DNA of 14,034 nucleotides from Polaromonas sp. GTDB lineage: Bacteria > Pseudomonadota > Gammaproteobacteria > Burkholderiales > Burkholderiaceae_C. Positions 1 through 6,403 of this stretch are shown in pieces; positions within the stretch are counted from its first letter, which is position 1, and each line of letters opens with the position of its first letter. A model generated the notes under the pieces. That model did not search any database. It saw nothing but the letters and a program-made list of their open reading frames with translations, and was not told the DNA's origin. The DNA is taken from positions 1 to 14,034 of the forward strand of contig JACMQR010000163.1 in the NCBI GenBank assembly GCA_014376885.1, written 5' to 3'. Position numbers and translations under genes: made by a program.

Positions 1-921
1 GTCGATGCCCCTGATCATTTCGGTGACCGAATGCTCGACCTGCACGCGGGTGTTCATTTCGATGAAATAGAACTCGCCGTTTTCGTACAAAAATTCAAAG
101 GTGCCGGCACCGCGGTAACCCATCTTGCGGCAGGCTTCGGCGCAGCGGTCGCCGATTTTTTCAATCAGCTTGCGGGGAATGCCGGGCGCCGGCGCTTCCT
201 CGGTGTCCTTCTGGTGGCGGCGCTGCATGGAGCAGTCGCGCTCGCCCAGCCAGACCGCATTTTTGTACTGATCGGCCAGGATCTGGATCTCGATGTGCCG
301 GGGGTTCTGCAGGAATTTCCCCATGTAGACCTCCGGATTGCCAAAGGCCGCGCCGGCTTCGGCCTTGGTGGTCTGCACCGCATTGAGCAAGGCCGCCTCG
401 GTATGCACAACGCGCATGCCGCGTCCGCCGCCACCGCCAGCAGCCTTGATGATGACCGGGTAGCCGATCTGCTTGGCCACGCGCTTGATGAAGGCCGGAT
501 CGGCCGGCAAGGCGCCTTCGGAGCCCGGCACGCAGGGCACGCCGGCTTTCAGCATGGTCTGCTTGGCCGACACCTTGTCGCCCATCAGGCGGATCGACTC
601 GGGCGAGGGGCCGATGAACTTGAAGCCGCTTTTTTCGACGCGCTCGGCAAAGTCGGCGTTCTCGCTCAAAAATCCATAGCCCGGGTGAATTGCCTCGGCG
701 TCGGTGACCTCGGCGGCTGAAATGATCGCCGGCATATTGAGATAGCTCAGCGACGAGGGCGCCGGCCCGATGCAGACCGCTTCGTCGGCCATCTTGACGT
801 ACTTGGCCTCGCGGTCGGCTTCGGAATACACCATGACGGCCTTGACGCCGAGTTCCCGGCAGGCCCGCTGGATGCGCAGGGCGATCTCGCCGCGGTTGGC
901 GATCAGAATTTTTTTAAACAT
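1..921 (-). CDS. accC: Biotin carboxylase subunit of acetyl-CoA carboxylase (N-terminal 307 codons, cut by window edge)
   Basis: AccC carboxylates the biotin on AccB with ATP and bicarbonate, the first half-reaction of malonyl-CoA synthesis for fatty acids, in the cytoplasm. The protein begins [20 protein letters not shown], the hallmark N-terminus of biotin carboxylases. It continues with the [10 protein letters not shown] motif and the ATP-grasp glycine-rich loop ([11 protein letters not shown], about residues 159-169). [12 protein letters not shown] follows, then [17 protein letters not shown] close to the window edge. About 307 of the usual roughly 450 residues are present; the C-terminus lies beyond position 1. 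The ATG at 921-919 matches the family start exactly, although I see no clear ribosome binding site. It follows accB after 104 bp on the same strand and is presumably cotranscribed with it. The frame is intact throughout. Confidence 0.97.
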   Translation of the reverse strand, partial: MFKKILIANRGEIALRIQRACRELGVKAVMVYSEADREAKYVKMADEAVCIGPAPSSLSYLNMPAIISAAEVTDAEAIHPGYGFLSENADFAERVEKSGFKFIGPSPESIRLMGDKVSAKQTMLKAGVPCVPGSEGALPADPAFIKRVAKQIGYPVIIKAAGGGGGRGMRVVHTEAALLNAVQTTKAEAGAAFGNPEVYMGKFLQNPRHIEIQILADQYKNAVWLGERDCSMQRRHQKDTEEAPAPGIPRKLIEKIGDRCAEACRKMGYRGAGTFEFLYENGEFYFIEMNTRVQVEHSVTEMIRGID

Positions 922-1025
922 GCAGTGGGCTACCGGGTCTGTCCAAAGAAGACGGCCGCCGGATCCGCCTGGCAGATAAAAGGGTCAGTGGGCGGTCAGA
1001 GGCGGCCAGAAGGGGGCCAGCTGGC

Positions 1026-1466
1026 TTACTCGATCATGAACAAAGGCTGGCCGTATTCCACAGCCTGGCCGTTTTCACACAGGATCTTGGTGACGGTGCC
1101 GGACTTGTCCGCCTCGATTTCATTGAGGATTTTCATCGCCTCGATGATGCACACTGTGTCACCCTCCTTGACCAGCGAGCCGATTTCGACAAACGCGCTG
1201 GAGCCCGGGCTGGACGAGCGGTAAAAAGTGCCCACCATCGGCGACTTGACAGCATGGCCAGCTGGCTGTGCCGCCACCGGCGCTTCAGGCGCAGCAACCG
1301 ACACGGACGGCACGGGCACGGGCATCATGGCCGGCTGGTGCATCACCATCGGCATGCCGCTGGCCTTGACGATACGGATCTTGCCTTCGGCCTCGGTAAT
1401 TTCCAGCTCGGACACATTGGACTCCGAAACCAGGTCAATCAGTGTTTTGAGTTTTCTTAGATCCAT
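1026..1466 (-). CDS. accB: Biotin carboxyl carrier protein of acetyl-CoA carboxylase
   Basis: This is the biotinylated carrier that shuttles the carboxyl group between AccC and the carboxyltransferase in fatty acid synthesis. The protein has 146 residues. The N-terminus [20 protein letters not shown] is typical of BCCP. It is followed by a Pro/Ala/Met-rich linker (about 39-70) and a C-terminal biotinyl domain with [14 protein letters not shown] and the biotin site EAMKI, with the modified lysine at residue 112. The ATG at 1466 is chosen over an in-frame upstream start at 1526 because it matches the family N-terminus and has a purine-rich GGAAAG about 6 nt upstream. The 20 extra residues of the longer frame look like untranslated leader. 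accC follows after 104 bp. In many Burkholderiales aroQ sits directly upstream of accB; it is not present here. Confidence 0.97.
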   Translation of the reverse strand: MDLRKLKTLIDLVSESNVSELEITEAEGKIRIVKASGMPMVMHQPAMMPVPVPSVSVAAPEAPVAAQPAGHAVKSPMVGTFYRSSSPGSSAFVEIGSLVKEGDTVCIIEAMKILNEIEADKSGTVTKILCENGQAVEYGQPLFMIE

Positions 1467-1557
1467 AGATTCTTTCCACCGGAGGGAGCTGCTGGCAATA
1501 ACGGTGCCGGCACGCGGCCTGGACAAGCGGCAAGGCGGTCAGCCTGCCAGGTTTGCC

Positions 1558-1587
1558 TATATAGCCGCCTAATTTGTTGTATGTCGC
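1558..1587 (-). promoter_or_regulatory. Candidate sigma-70 promoter for accBC
   Basis: On the minus strand GCGACA (1587-1582) and TATATA (1563-1558) are separated by 18 nt, each matching consensus at four of six positions. The site lies in a local AT-rich patch within otherwise GC-rich DNA. It would give an untranslated leader of roughly 80-90 nt before the accB ATG. This is a pattern match only. Confidence 0.3.
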
Positions 1588-1715
1588 CTTACAGCGCCCA
1601 TCAGGCAATGAACGGGCGGCATCGCTGGGTGTCATGCCACCCCTGAAAAAAGCAGAGTGTACCTTATGGCAATTCTGTCAAAGCGTTAAACAGGGTCGGT
1701 GCAGACCAGCGCCTT

Positions 1716-1732
1716 GCCGGCCAAAAGCCGGC
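1716..1732 (-). terminator. GC hairpin after tlpA, possible weak terminator
   Basis: GCCGGC occurs twice with a 5-nt spacer rich in T on the minus strand (CAAAA on the plus strand), forming a 6-bp all-GC stem about 36 nt past the tlpA stop. There is no U-tract after it, so it is not a canonical intrinsic terminator. It may be a stabilising 3' hairpin or chance in GC-rich DNA. Confidence 0.25.
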
Positions 1733-1767
1733 GGCAAAGAAATTGCCAAAGCCTGCCCGACGGCGCC

Positions 1768-2304
1768 TCAGGTGAGCTGCGTCCACTGCACCAGGTCTTC
1801 CGGCGTGACTTTTCCGATTTTTCGGTGCAGCAGCAGGCCTGCCGGATTAAAAACAGCCGTGAATGGCAGGCTGCCGGAACGGTTGCCCAGTGACTTGCTC
1901 AGCTCGGTGCCTTCCAGACCGGCCATGCCGACCGGAAAATTCAGCGGCCGGGTTTGCAGCCAGGCGCGCACTGTGCTGGGCTGGTCCACCGCCAGACCGA
2001 CCACCTGAAGGTTCTTGTCCTTGTTTTCCTGGTAGAAAAAATCGAGCAGTGGAAGCTCTTCCACGCAGGGCGGGCACCAGGTTGCCCAGAAGTTGACCAG
2101 CAGCAGCTTGCCGCGAAAGCCGCTCATCGGCAGCGGCGCGCCGGCGGGCGTGTCAAAGCTCAAGTTCCAGAAGGCTTGCGCCGCCGTGGCGACCGGCGCC
2201 GAATTGATGGCCTGACCGGGCTCGAATTTCCACCAGGCGGCGCCGGCACCGGCCAGGGCCGCGCCAGCAGCAACGCCGCCGTACAGCATGTGTCTGCGAT
2301 TCAC
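1768..2304 (-). CDS. TlpA/ResA-family thiol:disulfide oxidoreductase
   Basis: A thioredoxin-fold protein of 178 residues, likely periplasmic and membrane-anchored, that reduces or exchanges disulfides, for example in cytochrome c maturation. The N-terminus is MNRRHMLYGG followed by an Ala/Gly hydrophobic stretch to about residue 24. The twin arginine makes it look like a Tat-type signal or anchor, though it lacks the classical SRRxFLK consensus. The redox motif WCPPC is at residues 76-80 inside VNFWATWCPPCVEELP, and the cis-proline is in SGSLPF (P147). The GTG start at 2304 is chosen because AGGAG lies 8 nt upstream, overlapping the end of the previous gene, whose stop is only 3 nt away. This points to translational coupling. 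An internal ATG at 2289 is less likely. The exact substrate cannot be told. Confidence 0.9.
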   Translation of the reverse strand: MNRRHMLYGGVAAGAALAGAGAAWWKFEPGQAINSAPVATAAQAFWNLSFDTPAGAPLPMSGFRGKLLLVNFWATWCPPCVEELPLLDFFYQENKDKNLQVVGLAVDQPSTVRAWLQTRPLNFPVGMAGLEGTELSKSLGNRSGSLPFTAVFNPAGLLLHRKIGKVTPEDLVQWTQLT

Positions 2305-2307
2305 TGC

Positions 2308-2907
2308 TCAATCTCCTGAATGGGTGGACAACAATTTTTGCACAGCCGCCAGGCTGCCGCGCGGCGCGCGGCCCTTGGCGTCGGGGCGCAGGGCGCCGCG
2401 CAGGTCGTCATGGTCATACACCATCAGGTGCACGCCGATGTTTTCACTGAGCGGCTGGCACAAACTGCTGATGGACAGGGCTTCGACGCTGCCGCCGGTA
2501 AAGCCGGTCACGGTGCGCGGCTCATAGTCGACATTGTGTTCGATCAGTGCAATTTCAGCCGACTTCGGGTCGTCGCAAAACAGCTGCACATAAATATCGG
2601 ACAGCCGGGTGGCTGTGCCGTGCCAGACCGCGCCGGCCAGATGCGGCCGAAAATCGGCCATGCGCTGCATCCACACCAGGGCCAGCTGGCGCAGCGCGGC
2701 CAGCTCGGCGGGCTGGGTGTCGGCGCAAAACAGCTCGATGTACTCGCGCACCGCGCTCTCCATCTGGTCGTTGTCGGGCAGCGCTGTGCGCGCCGGCAGA
2801 GCCAGCTGCTTGAGCGCGCGGCGCTTGGCGGGGCCGTATTCCAGCCCTTCTTCGACCACCAGCGCAGCAGCGGTGGCGGCGATTTCGGATTTGAGGGTGT
2901 GCAGCAT
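2308..2907 (-). CDS. Conserved protein of unknown function, divergent from mpl
   Basis: A 199-residue protein if started at ATG 2907; an in-frame TTG at 2970 would add 21 residues. The ATG is preferred because the extra segment is Pro-rich and a promoter-like patch (CACAAT, 2986-2991) lies very close to the TTG. I do not recognise a named family. Visible features are an N-terminal helical region beginning MLHTLKSEIAATAAALVVEE, a basic patch AKRRALKQL, no membrane segment and no signal peptide. A conserved-looking stretch YVQLFCDDPKSAEIALIEHN is followed by VDYEPRTVTGFTGG. It is therefore probably cytoplasmic. Codon use looks native. It is coupled to the downstream tlpA-like gene: 3 nt apart, with the tlpA ribosome binding site inside its last codons. 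It is divergent from mpl, but nothing in the sequence ties it to cell wall recycling. Confidence 0.75.
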   Translation of the reverse strand: MLHTLKSEIAATAAALVVEEGLEYGPAKRRALKQLALPARTALPDNDQMESAVREYIELFCADTQPAELAALRQLALVWMQRMADFRPHLAGAVWHGTATRLSDIYVQLFCDDPKSAEIALIEHNVDYEPRTVTGFTGGSVEALSISSLCQPLSENIGVHLMVYDHDDLRGALRPDAKGRAPRGSLAAVQKLLSTHSGD

Positions 2908-3123
2908 CGGGATCGGCTGGCGCGCGGCCAGCAGCGAGGTGTGGGGGGGAGGGTAAAGATCGGCCGGCAAGCAATTCAGGCTATTGTGCCCCTATCGGAC
3001 GGGCCGGAGCAGCGGCAACGCGGAAGATCCTTGTTAACTATCAAATAAGAAGCAGCTCAAGTCCGCTGTACAAGCACTTTGCGCTTCTTTGGACAGAAAA
3101 TAAGCGACTCCGCCGTGCATCTT

Positions 3124-3129
3124 TAAAAT
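3124..3129 (+). promoter_or_regulatory. Candidate -10 box of mpl (possible leaderless transcript)
   Basis: TAAAAT (five of six matches to TATAAT) ends 6 nt before the mpl ATG. Transcription from it would begin at or within a base or two of the start codon. No Shine-Dalgarno sequence lies upstream of the ATG. No good -35 hexamer is visible at 16-18 nt (TAAGCG at 17 nt), so this is tentative. Confidence 0.35.
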
Positions 3130-3135
3130 AGCGCC

Positions 3136-4560
3136 ATGCACATACACATCTTGGGAATTTGCGGCACCTTCATGGGCGGCCTGGCGGCGCTGGCCTGCGA
3201 GGCCGGGCACCGGGTGACAGGCTGCGACAGCGCCGTCTATCCGCCGATGAGCGAGCAGCTGCGCGCCCTGGGCATCGAGCTGATCGAAGGCTACAGCGCC
3301 GACCAGATGGCGCTGGCGCCCGATGTGTTTGTGATTGGCAACGTCGTGTCGCGGGCGCGGCTGCCAGATGGCAGCGCCAAATACCCCTTGATGGAAGCCA
3401 TTTTGAACAGTGGCCAGCCCTATACCAGCGGGCCGCAGTGGCTGTCCGGCCATGTGCTGCACCACCCGACGCACCATGCCACCGGGCCGCGCCATGTGCT
3501 GGCAGTCGCCGGCACGCATGGCAAAACCACCACCGCCGCCATGCTCGCCTGGATTTTGGAAGGCGCTGGCCTGCAGCCGGGCTTTTTGATCGGCGGCGTG
3601 CCGCTGAATTTTGGCGTGTCGGCGCGCCTGGGGTCGGGCAATGCGTTTGTGATCGAGGCCGATGAATACGACACCGCGTTTTTCGACAAGCGCAGCAAGT
3701 TTGTCCACTACCGCCCGCGCACGGCGATCCTGAACAACCTGGAGTTCGACCATGCGGATATTTTTGACGATCTGGCGGCCATCGAGCGGCAGTTCCATCA
3801 CCTGGTCCGCACCATTCCCTCAACCGGCCGCGTGGTCGTCAATGCCGCCGAGACCAGCTTGCAGCGCGTGCTGGCCCAGGGCTGCTGGAGCGAGCCGATG
3901 CCGTTTGGCGGCCTGTCAGGACACCGTGGTTTCAGCGCGCTCGGCGAGCCAGGCGAATTCGCGGTGCTCAAAGCCGGTGCCCCGGTGGCCCAGGTGCGGT
4001 GGAACCTGGGAGGCGCTCACAACCAGATGAATGCCGTGGCCGCCATTGCCGCCGCCGAGCACCTGGGCGTGCCGCCCAGCCTGGCGGCCGAGGCGCTGGC
4101 TTCATTCCAGAATGTCAAACGCCGCATGGAAGTGCGCGGCACGGTGCGGCGCGCCGGCGGCGACATCACGGTGTATGACGACTTTGCCCACCATCCGACG
4201 GCCATCCACACCACGGTCGACGGCCTGCGTCGCCAGCTGGACAGCGCGGGCCGGAGCGCCGAGCGAATCCTGGCCATTTTCGAGCCGCGCAGCAACACCA
4301 TGAAGCTGGGCAGCATGACCGCGCAATTGCCCTGGAGCCTGGCCCGAGCCGACCTGGCGTTTTGCCATGCCGGCGGGCTGGACTGGGATGCGCGGGCCGC
4401 GCTGGCGCCGATGGGCGAACGCGCCCAGGTGGCGGGCGACCTGGCGCAGCTGCTGGCGCAGGTCGGCGCGGCGGCCCGGCCGGGTGACCATCTGCTGTGC
4501 ATGAGCAATGGCGGCTTTGGCGGGATTCATGCCCGGCTGCTGGCGGCGCTGGCCTGCTGA
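3136..4560 (+). CDS. mpl: UDP-N-acetylmuramate:L-alanyl-gamma-D-glutamyl-meso-diaminopimelate ligase
   Basis: Mpl recycles peptidoglycan. It joins the recovered tripeptide L-Ala-D-Glu-meso-Dap directly to UDP-MurNAc, bypassing MurC, MurD and MurE, using ATP in the cytoplasm. The 474-residue product belongs to the Mur ligase family. It has the N-terminal MHIHILGICGTFMGG typical of Mpl rather than MurC, the ATP loop AGTHGKTTTA (GTHGKT from residue 126), EADEYDTAFFDKRSKF from 174, NNLEFDHADIF from 200, and the C-terminal domain signature EPRSNTMKLG from 383. Length is normal for the family. The start is fixed by the conserved N-terminus although there is no ribosome binding site. It is the only plus-strand gene of the window and stands alone: divergent from the unknown gene on its left and convergent with the unknown gene downstream of aroG. 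Confidence 0.96.
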   Translation: MHIHILGICGTFMGGLAALACEAGHRVTGCDSAVYPPMSEQLRALGIELIEGYSADQMALAPDVFVIGNVVSRARLPDGSAKYPLMEAILNSGQPYTSGPQWLSGHVLHHPTHHATGPRHVLAVAGTHGKTTTAAMLAWILEGAGLQPGFLIGGVPLNFGVSARLGSGNAFVIEADEYDTAFFDKRSKFVHYRPRTAILNNLEFDHADIFDDLAAIERQFHHLVRTIPSTGRVVVNAAETSLQRVLAQGCWSEPMPFGGLSGHRGFSALGEPGEFAVLKAGAPVAQVRWNLGGAHNQMNAVAAIAAAEHLGVPPSLAAEALASFQNVKRRMEVRGTVRRAGGDITVYDDFAHHPTAIHTTVDGLRRQLDSAGRSAERILAIFEPRSNTMKLGSMTAQLPWSLARADLAFCHAGGLDWDARAALAPMGERAQVAGDLAQLLAQVGAAARPGDHLLCMSNGGFGGIHARLLAALAC

Positions 4561-4576
4561 CCAAGGCAGATACTGT

Positions 4577-4645
4577 TGCTTTTTGCTATTTAAAGCATAG
4601 CCATGAATACCCTCGGGAAAAGGACGATAGGGCTGAAACACCAGA
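4577..4645. repeat. Decayed AT-centred palindromic repeat after mpl
   Basis: In the mpl/4676 convergent gap, GCTAT (4585-4589) and ATAGC (4597-4601) form an inverted repeat with a 7-nt loop. The overlapping TGCTTT (4577-4582) and AAAGCA (4592-4597) form a competing one. The following segment ending GATAGGGCTGAAAC resembles the AAGGGC-AGAGCC tail of the copy inside the oxidoreductase gene at 9225-9275. I read this as a degenerate member of a short dispersed repeat family that I remember from Comamonadaceae genomes. It could also serve as a weak bidirectional transcription stop between converging genes. Confidence 0.4.
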
Positions 4646-4675
4646 AATGGCGGTTGCAGCAGACCGCGCGCCGGC

Positions 4676-4990
4676 TCAGTAGCTGATGCTCAATGCGGCG
4701 ACATCGATGTGCACCACCGGCCGGCCCAGCGCAGCGCTGGCGGCGCGGGCGAAGGCCTGGGCCCATGGGGTCTGGGCAAACTTCGCCGGCCCGGCGGCCT
4801 CGGCCACCACCACCACCTTGTCGGCGGTCAGCAGCTTGCCGGTGGGCCGCAGCGGCTCGCAGCCCATCTCGGTGAACTGCTCGTCAAGCCAGTGCCGCGC
4901 CGCCTCGCTGGTCAGGGGCTCCGGGCCGGCGTGAACTTCAATCCGAACCGGGGCCTGGCTCTTGAACGTGACAGTGACTTCGCTGCGCAT
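4676..4990 (-). CDS. Small conserved-looking protein of unknown function downstream of aroG
   Basis: A 104-residue protein. The ATG at 4990 is chosen because GGAGG sits 8 nt upstream; a longer TTG-started frame from 5005 would begin inside that site. I do not recognise the family. It starts MRSEVTVTFKSQAPVRIEVH, continues with a helical middle (SEAARHWLDEQFTEMG) and a hydrophobic beta-type strand (DKVVVVAEAA), and ends PVVHIDVAALSISY. There is no signal peptide, membrane helix or metal motif. The mixed alpha/beta look and size suggest a small cytoplasmic domain. It follows aroG by 50 bp on the same strand with no terminator visible between them. It is therefore probably cotranscribed and would fall under the same attenuator. 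A role in aromatic metabolism would be guesswork. Confidence 0.7.
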   Translation of the reverse strand: MRSEVTVTFKSQAPVRIEVHAGPEPLTSEAARHWLDEQFTEMGCEPLRPTGKLLTADKVVVVAEAAGPAKFAQTPWAQAFARAASAALGRPVVHIDVAALSISY

Positions 4991-5040
4991 GAGCGTTTCC
5001 TCCAAAAAAGTGGCGACGGGTCCTCAACGGGCGGCTGGCC

Positions 5041-6168
5041 TTATTTTGCCCGACGCGCCGCCACAGCGGCCGACAGGGACTCAAGGACGTCCAGCGAATC
5101 GTTCCAGCCCAGACACGCATCGGTGATGCTGCGGCCGTATTCGAGCGAGCGGGCATCGTCCTTGCCGGCGGTGAATTTTTGCGCGCCGGCCGTCAGGTGG
5201 CTTTCCAGCATCAGGCCGAACACCTGGCGCGAGCCGCCAGCGATCTGGCCAGCAATGTCGCGCGCCACGCCGATCTGCCTTTCATGCTGCTTGGCGCTGT
5301 TGGCATGGCTGCAGTCGACCATCAAGCGGGCATTGAGGCCGGCGGCCTGCAGCTCCTGGCAGGCGGCGTCAACGCTGGCGGCGTCATAGTTGGGCGCCTT
5401 GCCGCCGCGCAGGATGACATGGCAGTCCTGGTTGCCATGGGTCTGCACGATCGCGACCTGGCCGTTTTTATGAACCGACAAGAAATGGTGGCCGCGCGCC
5501 GCCGCCTGGATGGCGTCGGTGGCGATGCGGATGTTGCCGTCGGTGCCGTTTTTGAAGCCGATCGGCGCCGACAGGCCGGACGCGAGCTCGCGGTGCACCT
5601 GGCTTTCGGTGGTGCGCGCGCCGATCGCGCCCCAGGAGATCAGGTCGCCGATGTACTGCGGCGAAATCACGTCGAGGAATTCGCTGCCGGCCGGCAGGTC
5701 CAGGCGGTTGATGTCGATCAAGAGCTGGCGCGCGATGCGCAGGCCTTCGTCGATGCGAAAGCTTTCATCGAGGTACGGGTCGTTGATCAGGCCCTTCCAG
5801 CCGACCGTGGTGCGCGGTTTCTCGAAATACACGCGCATCACGATTTCCAGCGTGTCGGCGTATTTCGCGCGCTGAACCTTGAGCTGGCGCGCGTAGTCCA
5901 CCGCCGCGGCCGGATCGTGGATCGAGCAGGGGCCAATGATGACCAGCAGGCGGTCGTCCTTGCCGGCCATGATGTTGTGGATGTTGCGGCGGGTGTCGGT
6001 GATCAGGGTCTCGACCGGGGTGCCGCGAATCGGGAAAAAGCGGATCAAATGTTCAGGAGGGGGCAACACGGTGATGTCCTTGATGCGTTCGTCGTCGGTC
6101 TGGCTGGTTTTGTCGACAGGGTTCGCATACCAGGTATCGGTGCCGGAGGATGTGGTTTTGGCATTCAT
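5041..6168 (-). CDS. aroG: 3-deoxy-7-phosphoheptulonate (DAHP) synthase, class I
   Basis: Catalyses the first committed step of the shikimate pathway, condensing phosphoenolpyruvate with erythrose 4-phosphate to DAHP, in the cytoplasm. The 375 residues match the class I AroG/AroF/AroH type. Visible motifs are VIIGPCSIHD (77-85), VYFEKPRTTVGWKG (113-126), GFKNGTDGNIRIA (204-216), HVILRGGKAPNY (250-261) and MVDCSHANS (283-291). The expected metal ligands are in place: C81, H288, E322 and D350 (in RSITDACLGW). The ATG at 6168 has AAGGAG 7 nt upstream. The extended N-terminus (about 20 residues longer than E. coli AroG) lies where the allosteric aromatic-binding region begins; which amino acid inhibits it cannot be read reliably. 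Upstream lies a leader peptide and terminator, so expression is very likely attenuated by aromatic amino acid supply. Confidence 0.96.
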   Translation of the reverse strand: MNAKTTSSGTDTWYANPVDKTSQTDDERIKDITVLPPPEHLIRFFPIRGTPVETLITDTRRNIHNIMAGKDDRLLVIIGPCSIHDPAAAVDYARQLKVQRAKYADTLEIVMRVYFEKPRTTVGWKGLINDPYLDESFRIDEGLRIARQLLIDINRLDLPAGSEFLDVISPQYIGDLISWGAIGARTTESQVHRELASGLSAPIGFKNGTDGNIRIATDAIQAAARGHHFLSVHKNGQVAIVQTHGNQDCHVILRGGKAPNYDAASVDAACQELQAAGLNARLMVDCSHANSAKQHERQIGVARDIAGQIAGGSRQVFGLMLESHLTAGAQKFTAGKDDARSLEYGRSITDACLGWNDSLDVLESLSAAVAARRAK

Positions 6169-6211
6169 GTTGTGGCTCCTTGTTCACGAAAATTTGACAC
6201 GGATCGGGCAT

Positions 6212-6242
6212 AAAAAAACCGCCGGGTAGGCCGGCGGTTTTT
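6212..6242 (-). terminator. Intrinsic terminator of the aroG attenuator
   Basis: On the minus strand a perfect 12-bp stem (5' arm 6242-6231, 3' arm 6225-6214) encloses a 5-nt loop and runs into an uninterrupted run of seven T (6218-6212). The stem core is ACCGCCGG/CCGGCGGT. The hairpin lies 44 nt before the aroG ATG and after the leader peptide stop, so it is a premature terminator rather than the end of a gene. Because A and T runs flank both arms it would also work for plus-strand transcripts. Confidence 0.9.
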
Positions 6243-6273
6243 GGGAAATTCAGGACGTTTTGTTTAGTTACGT

Positions 6274-6342
6274 TCAGAACTCTCTACCGCCGGCGGCGCT
6301 TGAGAACCAAAAGTAAGAAAAATGGAAACTGACTGATTTCAT
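6274..6342 (-). CDS. Aromatic-rich leader peptide controlling aroG by attenuation
   Basis: A 22-codon frame starting ATG at 6342 and ending TGA at 6276-6274, between the upstream unknown gene and the aroG terminator. Codons 6-13 read FHFSYFWF, so 6 of 8 are Phe, Tyr or Trp; a fifth Phe is codon 22. The N-terminus is MKSVS and the tail is SSAAGGREF. Codons 16-19 (Ala-Ala-Gly-Gly) contain the sequence that can pair with the terminator 5' arm. The ribosome binding site is weak (GAAG just upstream of ATG). The peptide is almost certainly a ribosome sensor with no function of its own. It resembles the Phe-rich leaders of enterobacterial pheA and pheST in design, but here it precedes a DAHP synthase gene and carries all three aromatic residues. 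Confidence 0.85.
   Translation of the reverse strand: MKSVSFHFSYFWFSSAAGGREF
6286..6294 (-). promoter_or_regulatory. Antiterminator segment of the aroG attenuator
   Basis: Minus-strand GCCGGCGGT (6294-6286), inside leader codons 17-19, is a perfect 9-nt complement of ACCGCCGGC (6238-6230), which is the core of the terminator 5' arm. Pairing would leave a 47-nt loop and prevent the terminator. A ribosome finishing at the stop codon would cover this segment and favour termination. A ribosome held at the aromatic codons 6-13 should mostly leave it free and favour read-through into aroG. Confidence 0.75.
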
Positions 6343-6354
6343 GGCTTCGACTGT

Positions 6355-6360
6355 AGCATA
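6355..6360 (-). promoter_or_regulatory. Candidate -10 box upstream of the aroG leader
   Basis: TATGCT (four of six matches) lies 12 nt before the leader-peptide ATG. A -35 box is not convincing: CCGGCA at an 18-nt spacer matches three of six. Transcription from here would give a very short 5' untranslated region before the leader peptide. Confidence 0.25.
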
Positions 6361-6403
6361 GTCAGCTCGGGCGGACCTTGCCGGCCCCTTAAATCAGCGC
6401 CGG

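Larger units (their letters stand above)
1467..1767. other. 301-bp non-coding gap upstream of accB
   Basis: No convincing gene is seen. Short open frames here have no family features and no ribosome binding site. The stretch contains two weak promoter candidates reading towards accB and one GC-rich hairpin just downstream of the tlpA stop. A second minus-strand promoter-like pair lies at 1656-1681: a perfect TTGACA and TACACT, but with only a 14-nt spacer, shorter than a normal sigma-70 site. I searched for remnants of aroQ (its typical start resembles LLVLNGPNLNLLG) and saw none. Confidence 0.6.

Noticed and set aside
31..720. 229-codon plus-strand open frame opposite accC
   Set aside because: Antisense shadow of the biotin carboxylase gene.
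1435..1635. 66-codon minus-strand frame upstream of accB as a leader peptide
   Set aside because: It overlaps the accB start, has no ribosome binding site and no run of a single amino acid, and no terminator structure follows.
1656..1681. TTGACA/TACACT as the main accB promoter
   Set aside because: The hexamers are good but only 14 nt apart, outside the usual 16-18 nt; kept only as a note within the gap.
3034..3801. 255-codon minus-strand frame opposite mpl
   Set aside because: Shadow of the mpl coding frame; the plus-strand frame carries all Mur-ligase motifs.
5179..6213. 344-codon plus-strand open frame opposite aroG
   Set aside because: It is the shadow of aroG in GC-rich DNA, Ala/Val/Asp/Arg-rich with no family motif, and it crosses the aroG start and ribosome binding site.
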